64,000 nt of DNA from Clostridium drakei (GTDB lineage: Bacteria; Bacillota; Clostridia; Clostridiales; Clostridiaceae), in the NCBI RefSeq assembly GCF_000633595.2, contig NZ_JIBU02000009.1, positions 87,003 through 151,002 of the forward strand, written 5' to 3'. The translations under genes and the position numbers were made by a program. Positions 1 through 8,104 of the stretch are shown here, piece by piece (position 1 is the stretch's first letter; each line of letters begins with the position of its first letter). The notes below the pieces were generated by a model, which made no database searches, was not told the origin of the DNA, and saw nothing but the letters and a program-made list of their open reading frames with translations.

Positions 1-89
1 ATTAATTAAATTATTTAAAAATTTCAGATAACAAGTGCCAGATAAGGATGAGTTTATTGAACTTACATTTTTACAAAAAATTTGTTTAG

Positions 90-101
90 TAAGTAGACAA
101 G
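90..101. promoter_or_regulatory. Candidate GntR/FadR operator upstream of the regulator gene
   Basis: TAAGTAGACAAG lies about 130 bases before the GntR gene. It matches 11 of 12 bases of TTAGTAGACAAG found just downstream of the transketolase promoter at 1144-1155. The core fits the TNGTNNACNA pattern seen for some FadR-subfamily regulators. Autoregulation is inferred from position only. Confidence 0.4.
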
Positions 102-233
102 TTGGTAAAAATATAATATACTTTATATTGATGAAAAAGTATGTTAAATAGTTTGCTATATAAAGTTAAAAAATACACAAAGTTATATTTATAATATAAA
201 TGAGAATTATAATTTTTCTATGAGGTGATTTCT

Positions 234-935
234 ATGAGCTTTAATCCAGTATCAAGCAAAAAATTATATCTTCAGATTTACAATCAGATTCTTTCACAAA
301 TTCAGCTGGGGATATTTAAGATAGGGGACAAATTACCACCAGAAAGGGAATTGTGTGCACAGTTTAATGTAAGTCGTGCACCTGTGAGGCAGGCTTTAAG
401 TGCTTTGGAATTAAATGGATATATTTATTCTCGTCAAGGTGAAGGTGTTTTTGTTATGAGCATTCAGCCAAATACCGGAGACAATAAATCAGATACAATG
501 CTGGAATCGGTGACTCCAGAAGAGATTGTTGAAGCAAGGATGAATATAGAACCTATAATTGCTAAATTTGCAGCGGAAAGGGCTACAGATGAGGAAATTA
601 TGAACATACAGAGGATTGAAAATAAGTTCGAAGAAGAAGCAAATGAAGGTATTTATAATCCAGAAACAGATGAAGAATTACATAGTGAAATAGCAAAGGC
701 TTCTCATAATGATTTATTTATCAAATTTACAAATGATATAAATAACGTAATGAGAGAGCAGAAAATGTGGATTTTGCTTCGAGATAGAACTGTTACTAAA
801 CCAGAATATAGGAATATCAATGTAAGTGAGCATAAGGCCATTGTCAAATCTATTAAAAGTCGCAATAGTGAAGAAGCAATGAAGGAAATGACTAAACACA
901 TGAATAATTTGTATGATAGATATTGGAAAGAATAA
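234..935 (+). CDS. GntR family (FadR subfamily) transcriptional regulator
   Basis: A 233-residue DNA-binding repressor or activator. The N-terminal winged helix-turn-helix (about residues 10-75) contains the GntR signature with PPERELC and SRAPVRQALSAL. The remaining all-helical part (about 95-225) fits the FCD ligand-binding domain with EARMNIEP and the ExHxxI-like LHSEIA segment. I chose the ATG at 234 because GAGGTG at 223-228 sits at normal spacing; an in-frame GTG at 225 overlaps that site. FCD proteins usually bind sugar acids or other carboxylates. It precedes the transketolase-led cluster, and a shared sequence element upstream of both genes suggests it controls that cluster and itself. 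The effector is unknown. Confidence 0.9.
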   Translation: MSFNPVSSKKLYLQIYNQILSQIQLGIFKIGDKLPPERELCAQFNVSRAPVRQALSALELNGYIYSRQGEGVFVMSIQPNTGDNKSDTMLESVTPEEIVEARMNIEPIIAKFAAERATDEEIMNIQRIENKFEEEANEGIYNPETDEELHSEIAKASHNDLFIKFTNDINNVMREQKMWILLRDRTVTKPEYRNINVSEHKAIVKSIKSRNSEEAMKEMTKHMNNLYDRYWKE

Positions 936-947
936 CAGGTATAATGT

Positions 948-1001
948 ACTACCAAATAAAGTGTTTTAAATGAAAAGATACTTTGTTTGGTAGTTTTTTT
1001 A
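948..1001 (+). terminator. Intrinsic terminator after the GntR gene
   Basis: A 15-bp stem (ACTACCAAATAAAGT with ACTTTGTTTGGTAGT, one G-U pair) is followed by a run of T residues. It separates the regulator from the transketolase promoter. Confidence 0.85.
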
Positions 1002-1099
1002 TATAAAATTATTTCATAGAAATCAGGGAATAGTGAGATTTTATCACTATTTTATTTTTTGAAATTTAAGAAAAAAGAAAAAAGTTTTAAAATTTATTA

Positions 1100-1127
1100 T
1101 TGACAAAAGTTGAATTCAAAGTATAAT
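1100..1127 (+). promoter_or_regulatory. Sigma-A promoter of the transketolase cluster
   Basis: TTGACA at 1100-1105 and TATAAT at 1122-1127 are 16 bases apart. Transcription would start near 1134, placing the candidate GntR operator at 1144-1155 just downstream, a typical repressor position. Confidence 0.75.
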
Positions 1128-1143
1128 GAAAATATAAGGTAAC

Positions 1144-1155
1144 TTAGTAGACAAG
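1144..1155. promoter_or_regulatory. Candidate GntR operator in the transketolase leader
   Basis: TTAGTAGACAAG is nearly the same as the element at 90-101. Partial copies of AAGTAGA follow at 1161-1167. The position after the predicted start site suggests repression. Confidence 0.4.
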
Positions 1156-1191
1156 TACACAAGTAGATAAATATTTAACGAGGTGATTTGT

Positions 1192-2025
1192 ATGAAGGAT
1201 TTAAGTGTTGAAGAATTAAAACAAAAAGCTATTGAACTCAGAAAAACAGCTCTTACTATGATTTATGAAGCAGAATCTGGCCATCCAGGCGGATCATTAT
1301 CTTCAGCAGATATAGTATCAGCACTTTATTTTAAAGAAATGAATATTGATCCTAAAAATCCTAATTGGGAAGATCGTGATAGATTTATTTTATCTAAAGG
1401 TCATGTTTGCCCAATTCAGTACGCTGCATTAGCATTGAAGGAGTTTTTTCCATATGAAACTATACATACATTAAGACAATATGGATCAATCCTTCAAGGA
1501 CATCCAAATATGAATAAATGTCCAGGGATAGATATATCTACTGGTTCTTTAGGACAAGGACTTTCTGTAGGAGTGGGTATGGCAATTGCTAGCAAACGAG
1601 ATGAGAAAGATTATAGAGTCTTTGTTATAGTAGGAGATGGAGAAAGCCAGGAAGGACAGATATGGGAAGCAGTTGAAACTGCAGTTAAATATCAATTAGA
1701 TAATTTAGTTGTATTTATTGATGATAATGGACTTCAATGTGATGGTGCTTGCAAAGATATTATGCCAAATCAAGATATAGAAAAGAAATTTAATGCATTT
1801 GGTTTTGAAACAAGAAGAATTAATGGACATTCTATGGAAGAGATAGTTGAAACTTTAGATTATATAAGAGAAGCAAAGAATGGAAAACCTAAATGTATTG
1901 TGATGAATACTGTAAAGGGAAAAGGAGTATCATTTATGGAAAATGTAGCTTCATGGCATGGAGTTGCTCCTAATGATGAAGAGTACAAACAAGCTATGAA
2001 AGAATTAGAAGGAGGTTTAAAATAA
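1192..2025 (+). CDS. Transketolase, N-terminal subunit
   Basis: A 277-residue thiamine-diphosphate (ThDP) binding half of a split transketolase. It shows GHPGGSLS near residue 30, GSLGQGLSVGVG near 123, and the ThDP motif GDGESQEGQIWEA ending in DDNG. The partner half is the next gene, with coding regions touching (TAATG). Together they move two-carbon units between sugar phosphates in the cytoplasm. The ATG at 1192 is preferred over an in-frame GTG at 1183 because GAGGTG at 1180-1185 serves it. It is the first gene after a strong promoter. Split transketolases in clostridia often serve dedicated sugar routes as well as central metabolism. Confidence 0.93.
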   Translation: MKDLSVEELKQKAIELRKTALTMIYEAESGHPGGSLSSADIVSALYFKEMNIDPKNPNWEDRDRFILSKGHVCPIQYAALALKEFFPYETIHTLRQYGSILQGHPNMNKCPGIDISTGSLGQGLSVGVGMAIASKRDEKDYRVFVIVGDGESQEGQIWEAVETAVKYQLDNLVVFIDDNGLQCDGACKDIMPNQDIEKKFNAFGFETRRINGHSMEEIVETLDYIREAKNGKPKCIVMNTVKGKGVSFMENVASWHGVAPNDEEYKQAMKELEGGLK

Positions 2026-2957
2026 TGAGTATGATGAAAAAAGCAACAAGACAAGCTTTTGGAGATGAAATATTAGCATTAGGAAAAAAGAATAAAAACA
2101 TATATGTTGTTGATATAGATATTGGAAAGTCATGTAAAACTGGAGAATTTTTAAAGCAGTTACCTAATCAACATATAAATGTTGGCATAGCTGAACAAAA
2201 TGCTTGTGGAGTTGCAGCAGGACTTGCTACAACTGGAAAAATACCATTTGTAAGTACATATGCTATATTTGGATCTTTAAGAATGGGTGAGCAGATAAGA
2301 CAAGAGGTTTGCTATCCAAACCTAAATGTTAAAATTGCTTGTTCTCATGGTGGACTTACTCCTGCAAATGATGGTGCTAGCCATCAATGTATAGAAGATA
2401 TGGGAGTTCTTAGAACTTTTCCAAATATGACAGTAGTTATGGGTGCGGATTATTATTCTACTAGAAAGTTAGTGCAGCAAGCAGCAGAAATTAATGGACC
2501 TGTATATCTTCGTTTTACAAGAGATGCTATTCCAGTAATATATGACGAAAATGAAGAATTTACAATAGGTAAAGCAAAAAAACTAAAAGATGGAAAAGAT
2601 ATAGCTATTATTGCTAATGGAGATACTGTATATTTAGCATTAGAGGCATCTAAAGAATTAGAAAAGGAAGGAATTTCCGTAAAGTTATTAGACATGCATA
2701 CAATTAAACCTTTAGATAGAGAAGCAGTACTTGAATGCTTGAATATTGGAAAGATAATTACTGTTGAAGACCATAACATTATAAATGGTTTAGGAAGTGC
2801 AGTGTGTGAAGTAGCTGCTGAAGAAGGAAAAGGTAAAGTAGCAAGAATAGGAGTTCAAGATCAATTTGGACAATCTGCACCTTATGAAAAACTTATGGAA
2901 ATCAATGGGATTACTATAGCTGATATAGTAAAAAAAGCTAAGGAAATGATAAAGTAA
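2025..2957 (+). CDS. Transketolase, C-terminal subunit
   Basis: The 310-residue pyrimidine-binding and C-terminal half of transketolase. The catalytic glutamate lies in GIAEQNACGVAAGLA near residue 56. SHGGLTPANDGASHQ near 108 and a C-terminal transketolase domain (about 185-305, with VEDHNIINGLGSAV) complete it. The ATG overlaps the stop of the N-terminal subunit by one base, with GGAGG at 2011-2015, so the two chains are translationally coupled. No other partner subunit is visible in the window. Confidence 0.93.
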   Translation: MSMMKKATRQAFGDEILALGKKNKNIYVVDIDIGKSCKTGEFLKQLPNQHINVGIAEQNACGVAAGLATTGKIPFVSTYAIFGSLRMGEQIRQEVCYPNLNVKIACSHGGLTPANDGASHQCIEDMGVLRTFPNMTVVMGADYYSTRKLVQQAAEINGPVYLRFTRDAIPVIYDENEEFTIGKAKKLKDGKDIAIIANGDTVYLALEASKELEKEGISVKLLDMHTIKPLDREAVLECLNIGKIITVEDHNIINGLGSAVCEVAAEEGKGKVARIGVQDQFGQSAPYEKLMEINGITIADIVKKAKEMIK

Positions 2958-2976
2958 TTATATTTTAAATAAATTA

Positions 2977-3004
2977 TAGATTACATAGGTTTATATGTAG
3001 TCTA
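2977..3004 (+). other. Intergenic hairpin without a T-tract
   Basis: TAGATTACATA pairs with TATGTAGTCTA across a short loop. No T-run follows, so it is more likely an RNA stability or processing hairpin than a terminator. Confidence 0.45.
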
Positions 3005-3072
3005 TGCATAAAATAAATAAAAATTAATCAGTGTACTAATAGGTTCACTGGATATAAAAGGAGAGATAAATT

Positions 3073-3831
3073 ATGTTTGAATTAAGCGGAAAAGTAGCAA
3101 TAGTAACGGGAGCCGGTTCACAAAAAGGAATAGGACGTATTATAGCACTGACACTTGCAAAGCAAGGAGCTGCAGTTGTTATAGCAGATTTGAATGCTGC
3201 AGGAGTAGAGGATACTGTAAAAATTGTTAAGGAAGCTGGTGGAAAAGCATTAGGTATAGCATTAGATGTTACAAGTAAGGAATCAAATGAAGCTATGGTG
3301 GAAAAAGTGCTTGCAGAGTATGGAAGAATAGATATTCTTGTAAATAATGCAGGTATCTCGCAGAAAGTTACTGTTGAAGATATGACTTTGGATGACATGA
3401 AAAGGATATTCAATGTAAACGTGTTCGGGTTATTCTTATGCACTCAAGCTGTAATGAAAGTAATGAAAAAACAGAAATATGGTAGAATAATAAATCTTTC
3501 TTCAGTATCAGGCAAAAGAGGCGGCGGAATATTTGGTGGAGCACACTATTCAGCATCAAAGGCTGCAGTATTAGGATTTTCCAAAAACCTTGCTCGTGAA
3601 GTAGCACTTGATGGAATAACAGTAAACAGTGTAGCACCAGGACTTATTAATACAGAGATATGGAAATCGCTTCCGAAGGAACAAGCTAATGGGATTATCG
3701 CAAATATACCTATAGGAAGACCAGGAGAAACTGAAGAAATTGCAGCAACAGTTGCTTTCCTTGCTTCAGAAGAAGCTTCATATATAACAGGCGAGGATAT
3801 AGACATCAATGGTGGACAACACATGGATTAA
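3073..3831 (+). CDS. SDR family NAD(P)-dependent oxidoreductase
   Basis: A 252-residue classical short-chain dehydrogenase. The nucleotide motif is TGAGSQKGIG (residues 12-21, two residues longer between T and GIG than usual). NNAG lies near 90, the catalytic Ser near 143 and YSASK near 158. The C-terminal GGQHMD end is typical of sugar or polyol dehydrogenases and of FabG-like proteins. AGGAGAG at 3058-3064 serves the ATG. It sits between transketolase and an MFS importer, so oxidation of an imported polyol or sugar acid is the likely role. The substrate cannot be read from sequence. A strong terminator follows. Confidence 0.9.
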   Translation: MFELSGKVAIVTGAGSQKGIGRIIALTLAKQGAAVVIADLNAAGVEDTVKIVKEAGGKALGIALDVTSKESNEAMVEKVLAEYGRIDILVNNAGISQKVTVEDMTLDDMKRIFNVNVFGLFLCTQAVMKVMKKQKYGRIINLSSVSGKRGGGIFGGAHYSASKAAVLGFSKNLAREVALDGITVNSVAPGLINTEIWKSLPKEQANGIIANIPIGRPGETEEIAATVAFLASEEASYITGEDIDINGGQHMD

Positions 3832-3852
3832 TCCATAAACTCTCTTATGATA

Positions 3853-3913
3853 TTATAATATAGGGTATCTAGTTAAAAGTTAAGATATCCTATATTATAA
3901 GAGTAGCTTTTTA
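3853..3913 (+). terminator. Intrinsic terminator after the SDR gene
   Basis: An 18-bp stem (3853-3870 with 3883-3900, one G-U pair) has a 12-base loop and is followed shortly by CTTTTTATT. Confidence 0.75.
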
Positions 3914-3977
3914 TTGAATTTATATTTTTATATTAAAATAATAAAAACAATTTTCAGAATTATTTTTAAAATGGAAT

Positions 3978-3992
3978 AGTAATCGTTTTCTA
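3978..3992 (-). promoter_or_regulatory. Candidate CcpA (cre-like) or LacI-type operator
   Basis: On the minus strand this reads TAGAAAACGATTACT. It fits the cre consensus WTGNAANCGNWNNCW at all but one position and resembles the LacI-type sites at 23853-38409. Confidence 0.35.
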
Positions 3993-4035
3993 AAAATAAA
4001 AAATGCAGTAATTGTATAGTTTTAAATATTCAAAA

Positions 4036-4062
4036 TTGACTTGACGCAATGATAAATATAAT
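4036..4062 (+). promoter_or_regulatory. Possible promoter of the MFS gene
   Basis: TTGACT at 4036-4041 and TATAAT at 4057-4062 are only 15 bases apart, so this is a weak call. Confidence 0.35.
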
Positions 4063-4154
4063 ACATTCAGTTACAGTAATAAATAATTAAAACACTTTAT
4101 TAAAAATTAAGAAAAGTTATAAAATTAATATTAAAATTATTTGGAGGTAGAATT

Positions 4155-5483
4155 ATGGATGTAAAACAAATTGAGGCTTCGACGGTGAAAAAAGTTACTT
4201 TAAGACTAATTCCATTTCTGTTCATATGTTTCGCAATAGCAATAATGGATAGGGTAAACATCGGATTTGCTGCATTGACAATGAATTCAGATCTTGGTTT
4301 TTCCAGTGCTGTTTTTGGATTTGGTGCTGGAATATTCTTCATCGGATACTTCATATTTGAGGTACCAGGAAGTGCAATGATGACTAAATGGGGAGCAAGA
4401 AAATGGATTGCAAGGATAATGATTTCCTGGGCATTTATTGCAGTAGCTATGGCTTTTATAAAAACTCCAATACAATTTTATATAGTTAGATTTTTTTTAG
4501 GAGCAATGGAAGCTAGTTTCTATCCATGTATGGTATGGTATTTAAGTAATTTTTATCAGAGTAAGAATCATGCCAAAGCTATAGCTGGATTCATGCTTGC
4601 AATACCAGCAGCTAATGCAATAGGTTCTCCAATTGCAACTGTACTATTAGGGGCAAATATATTTGGACTATCAGGATGGCAAAGTCTATTTATATTGGAA
4701 GGTATACCATGTTTGATTTTAGGTATAATTTGCTTAACTTATCTTGATGACAAAATTGAAGATGTAAAGTGGTTGACAAAAGAAGAATTAACTTGGCTTA
4801 TAGATGTTACAACGGAAGAAAAACTTCATAAAGAAAAAGTAAAACATTATACGTTTGTTGATGCTTTAAAGGATAGAGATGTTTTGGTAATGTCTTTTGG
4901 TTATTTTTGCTGGATGACGGGTTACTATGGAATAAACATGTTTCTTCCAACTATCACTAAAGGAATGGCTAAATCATTCAATTTAAGTACTATGGGTTTA
5001 GGATGGCTTGTAGGAGGCATGTATCTTTGTGCTATGGTTGTTATGTATCTAGTTGGTAATCATTCTGATAAGACTAATGAAAGACGTTTTCATGTTTTTG
5101 CATGTTTAGGTATAAGTGCAATTGCGATGTTGATAAGCATTTATGTTGCAAAAACAAGTGTAGTAGGAGCTTTTGTGGCATTAACTATCTCTGTATGTGG
5201 AGCATTTGGTTCATATTCACCATTCTGGTCGATTCCACCTTCATTCTTAACTGGTGCTGCTTCAGCAGGTGCGATAGCTCTTATAAACAGTATAGGTAAT
5301 CTTGGAGGATTCTTTGGACCTTACGTTGTTGGATATATCAAAGATATAACAGGTTCATTCAATGCAAGTATGATATTCCTTGCAGTTGTTTTAGCCTTAG
5401 GTGGTATTGTTATTGGATTTATAGTTAGAGTTTCGGGGAAAGTTGTAGTTGTTAATCAAGGAGAAAAAAACAAATTAGGATAA
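4155..5483 (+). CDS. MFS transporter, anion:cation symporter (ACS) type
   Basis: A 442-residue, 12-segment major facilitator. The first helix contains MDRVNIGFA, typical of ACS proteins such as hexuronate, galactarate and tartrate permeases, and the loop after helix 2 has KWGARKWI. GGAGGT at 4142-4147 serves the ATG. ACS members import organic anions with protons, so the cluster probably takes up a sugar acid or other carboxylate unphosphorylated. The exact substrate is not readable. It is flanked by sugar-phosphate enzymes and has its own leader with a possible promoter. Confidence 0.9.
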   Translation: MDVKQIEASTVKKVTLRLIPFLFICFAIAIMDRVNIGFAALTMNSDLGFSSAVFGFGAGIFFIGYFIFEVPGSAMMTKWGARKWIARIMISWAFIAVAMAFIKTPIQFYIVRFFLGAMEASFYPCMVWYLSNFYQSKNHAKAIAGFMLAIPAANAIGSPIATVLLGANIFGLSGWQSLFILEGIPCLILGIICLTYLDDKIEDVKWLTKEELTWLIDVTTEEKLHKEKVKHYTFVDALKDRDVLVMSFGYFCWMTGYYGINMFLPTITKGMAKSFNLSTMGLGWLVGGMYLCAMVVMYLVGNHSDKTNERRFHVFACLGISAIAMLISIYVAKTSVVGAFVALTISVCGAFGSYSPFWSIPPSFLTGAASAGAIALINSIGNLGGFFGPYVVGYIKDITGSFNASMIFLAVVLALGGIVIGFIVRVSGKVVVVNQGEKNKLG

Positions 5484-5767
5484 ATCTCAAATAGCAAAAT
5501 AAAATTATGGTATATGATTCGGTATTGTATGTGATTTAGTTGGTAATGGTGAGATAATTCTACCCCTGAAATAAAATTGAAAGATATATCAATAAAGGTA
5601 AAAGTGAAAATATAATAATGACTGAAAGAATGTATTACATATAAGAACTTTGAAAATATATACAAGAAAAGATGGATATCACTGTAAGAAGTATTGTTTT
5701 GTGATATATGCAAAGAGGCGGTGAAATATCAGCTTTTGATAGAATTACAAAGAAAGGCGGTATTGTT

Positions 5768-6697
5768 ATGGCATTAGTTACTACAAAGGAAATGTTTGAA
5801 AAAGCTTACAAGGGTAAGTATGCTATAGGAGCTTTTAATGTTAATAATATGGAAATAGTGCAAGGAATTGTGGAAGGAGCAAGGGCACAAAAATCACCTG
5901 TGATTCTTCAGGTTTCAAAAGGAGCATTGGAATATGCAGGACCTAAATATTTGAAAGCTATGGTGGATGCTGTTGTAGCGGATGCGGGTATAGATATTGC
6001 TTTTCACCTAGACCACGGGCCAGATATAGATACAATCAAAATATGCGTAGAAAATGGATTTACATCTGTAATGTTTGATGGTTCTCATTATGATTATAAG
6101 GAAAATGTAAGGAAGACTAGAGAGGTTGTTGAATATGCTCATGCTCACGGTGTAGTTGTGGAAGCTGAACTGGGAGTACTTGCTGGAGTAGAGGATGATG
6201 TTAAGAGTGATATGAATATTTACACTGATCCTGACCAAGCTGTAGAATTTGTTAACATTACAGGAGTTGACTCACTAGCTATAGCTATAGGAACATCACA
6301 TGGAGCTTTCAAATTTCCAATGGACTTTAAGCCAGAATTGAGATTTGATATATTGGAAGAAATCCAAAGAAAATTACCAGGATTTCCAATAGTTCTTCAT
6401 GGAGCTTCAGCTGTTGATCCAGATACAATTGAAATCTGCAATAAGTATGGTGCAAAAATAGCTGGTGCAAAGGGAATTCCTGTAGATATGTTAAGAAAAG
6501 CATCTTTACTAGCTGTATGCAAAATTAATATGGATACAGATTTAAGGCTTGCAATGACTGCAGGTATAAGAAAAGTTTTTGCAGAAAACCCATCTGAAAT
6601 AGATCCAAGAAAGTATTTGGGTGAAGGAAGAAAGCTAATAAGAGAATTAGTAGAGAAAAAAATAGTTGATGTACTTGGATCAGACAATACATTATAA
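5768..6697 (+). CDS. Class II fructose-bisphosphate aldolase family protein
   Basis: A 309-residue zinc-dependent aldolase. HLDHG near residue 80, DGSHYDYKENV near 105, EAELGVLAG near 135, GTSHGAFKF near 178 and HGASAV near 210 are the metal and phosphate-binding motifs of the FbaA/GatY/KbaY group. The ATG at 5768 has AAAGGCGG at a good distance; an upstream in-frame start at 5708 would add 20 residues that look unlike the family. It cleaves a ketose bisphosphate to DHAP and an aldehyde phosphate. With the PFK downstream it could act on fructose- or sedoheptulose-bisphosphate. A tagatose-bisphosphate role is also possible. Confidence 0.9.
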   Translation: MALVTTKEMFEKAYKGKYAIGAFNVNNMEIVQGIVEGARAQKSPVILQVSKGALEYAGPKYLKAMVDAVVADAGIDIAFHLDHGPDIDTIKICVENGFTSVMFDGSHYDYKENVRKTREVVEYAHAHGVVVEAELGVLAGVEDDVKSDMNIYTDPDQAVEFVNITGVDSLAIAIGTSHGAFKFPMDFKPELRFDILEEIQRKLPGFPIVLHGASAVDPDTIEICNKYGAKIAGAKGIPVDMLRKASLLAVCKINMDTDLRLAMTAGIRKVFAENPSEIDPRKYLGEGRKLIRELVEKKIVDVLGSDNTL

Positions 6698-6749
6698 GTT
6701 TTCTTATATTGTAAATATTATAACTTAATTTACAGAAATTTAGATTTCT

Positions 6750-6792
6750 AATTCCAGTAAAAATTTAATTTTTGCTGGAATTATATATTTTT
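6750..6792 (+). terminator. Terminator-like hairpin after the aldolase
   Basis: A 16-bp stem (6750-6765 with 6767-6782, one G-U) is followed by ATATATTTTT. The T-tract is interrupted, so termination may be partial. Confidence 0.55.
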
Positions 6793-6946
6793 CACCTTGA
6801 ATGGTAATATTTTTAAAATTATTAATAAGCAACATATCATCTTCTAAATTTTCTTGTACATTTAAAAAATGCAATTGCATTGGATTAAGTGAACTTATAT
6901 ACTAATTCATCATAGGTATAAGAAATATTCAGGGAGGATAACATTT

Positions 6947-7483
6947 ATGAAAAAAGAAATACAAATATTTGATTATGCTAACGTGATTATGAATGCGCTT
7001 AAAACAGGTGTTTTACTAACAACAAAGGTAGATGATAAAGTTAATTCTATGACTATTTCATGGGGAATGCTAGGAATAGAATGGGGAAAAACAATTTTTA
7101 AAGTTTTCGTGAGAGAAAATCGTTTTACAAGACATCAACTTGAAAAGAATCCTGAGTTTACCATAAACGTACCATTTGGCGAATTTGATAAAAGAATATT
7201 AGGAGTTTGTGGTACAAAATCTGGTGGTTTAAGTGATAAAATCAAGGAACTAAACTTAACACTGGAATCACCTAATAGCGTTTCAGTTCCTGCTATTAAG
7301 GAGTTTCCACTTACACTTGAGTGTAGGATTATATATAAACAAAAACAAGATAAGGATGAGATTCAAGAAGAAAATAGAAATAAATTTTATCCGCAAAATG
7401 TGGAAAGCTCATTTCATGGTGCGAATAGGGACTTTCACACAGCTTACTATGGAGAAATTATAAGTGCATACATAATTCAATGA
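6947..7483 (+). CDS. Flavin reductase-like (DIM6/NTAB) FMN-binding protein
   Basis: A 178-residue split-barrel flavoprotein of the flavin reductase/flavoredoxin family. TTKVDDKVNSMTISWGMLG near residue 25 and VFVRENRFTRHQLEKN near 56 form the FMN-binding core typical of this fold. GGAGGAT at 6932-6938 serves the ATG. Members transfer electrons from NAD(P)H or ferredoxin to FMN or to partner proteins. Its place among sugar-phosphate enzymes has no clear explanation; a redox partner of an oxidative step is possible. Confidence 0.85.
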   Translation: MKKEIQIFDYANVIMNALKTGVLLTTKVDDKVNSMTISWGMLGIEWGKTIFKVFVRENRFTRHQLEKNPEFTINVPFGEFDKRILGVCGTKSGGLSDKIKELNLTLESPNSVSVPAIKEFPLTLECRIIYKQKQDKDEIQEENRNKFYPQNVESSFHGANRDFHTAYYGEIISAYIIQ

Positions 7484-7610
7484 CATAATAATACAACTAG
7501 TTTAGCTTTAAATTTAAAAAATGAGGGTATAGTTTTTAATGAAATTGATAAGCGCAAGCTAGCAAGTATATGATTTATTATAATATAAAATGTAATGGTG
7601 GTGAAGAATT

Positions 7611-8057
7611 ATGATTTCAATAGGCTGTGATCATGGAGGTTATGAATTAAAAGAAGTAATTAAAAAAAGTTTTGAAGAAAAAGGAATTAAATATAGAGAC
7701 TATGGTACATATTCTAAAGAATCAGTAGATTATCCCAAGTATGCTTTGGCAGTTGCCGAAAGTGTGGCAAATGAAGAGGGTGAATGTGGAATTATTTGTT
7801 GTGGTACAGGAATTGGAGTTTCTATTGCAGCAAATAAGGTACCTGGTGTGAGAGCTGCTGCAGTAGCTGATGTATTTAGTGCTAGAGCTACAAAACAACA
7901 TAATAATGCCAATGTACTTTGTCTAGGACAAAGGGTTATAGGTGAAGGGTTAGCATTGCTAATAGTAGATGAGTGGTTAAATACTAAATTTGAAGGTGGA
8001 AGGCATCAAACGAGAATTAATCTTATAAGCAAGATGGAAGAAAAATATTGTAAATAG
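7611..8057 (+). CDS. rpiB: RpiB/LacA/LacB family sugar-phosphate isomerase
   Basis: A 148-residue isomerase with all family landmarks. GCDHGGYELK at the start carries the substrate-binding Asp, CGTGIGVSIAANK near 65 the catalytic Cys, and KQHNNANVL near 99 the conserved His. RpiB interconverts ribose-5-phosphate and ribulose-5-phosphate; close relatives act on allose- or galactose-6-phosphate or tetrose phosphates. The neighbouring transketolase and PFK favour a pentose or tetrose phosphate substrate. PFK follows after 47 bases with its own GGAGG, probably in one transcript. Confidence 0.88.
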   Translation: MISIGCDHGGYELKEVIKKSFEEKGIKYRDYGTYSKESVDYPKYALAVAESVANEEGECGIICCGTGIGVSIAANKVPGVRAAAVADVFSARATKQHNNANVLCLGQRVIGEGLALLIVDEWLNTKFEGGRHQTRINLISKMEEKYCK

Positions 8058-8104
8058 TTATTTTGAAATATAATAAATACATCACATGATGGAGGTTAAC
8101 ACTG

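Larger units (their letters stand above)
3832..4154. other. Intergenic region with terminator, cre-like site and promoter
   Basis: This 323-base stretch has no supported gene. It contains a terminator (3853-3913), a catabolite-control-like site (3978-3992) and a possible promoter (4036-4062) for the MFS gene. Confidence 0.6.

Noticed and set aside
35..152. Short plus-strand frame (VPDKDEFIELTF and on) ending before gntR
   Set aside because: It lacks a ribosome site, runs through the candidate operator and matches no family I recognise; chance in AT-rich DNA is likely.
3045..3443. Long open frames antisense to the SDR, transketolase and MFS genes
   Set aside because: They mirror the codon pattern of the real genes, lack ribosome sites and have no family features.
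1183..8057. Possible sulfoquinovose (sulfo-transketolase) pathway because of split transketolase plus RpiB-like isomerase
   Set aside because: There is no sulfoquinovosidase, sulfosugar isomerase, sulfoacetaldehyde reductase or sulfonate exporter, and PFK and aldolase would have no place in that route.
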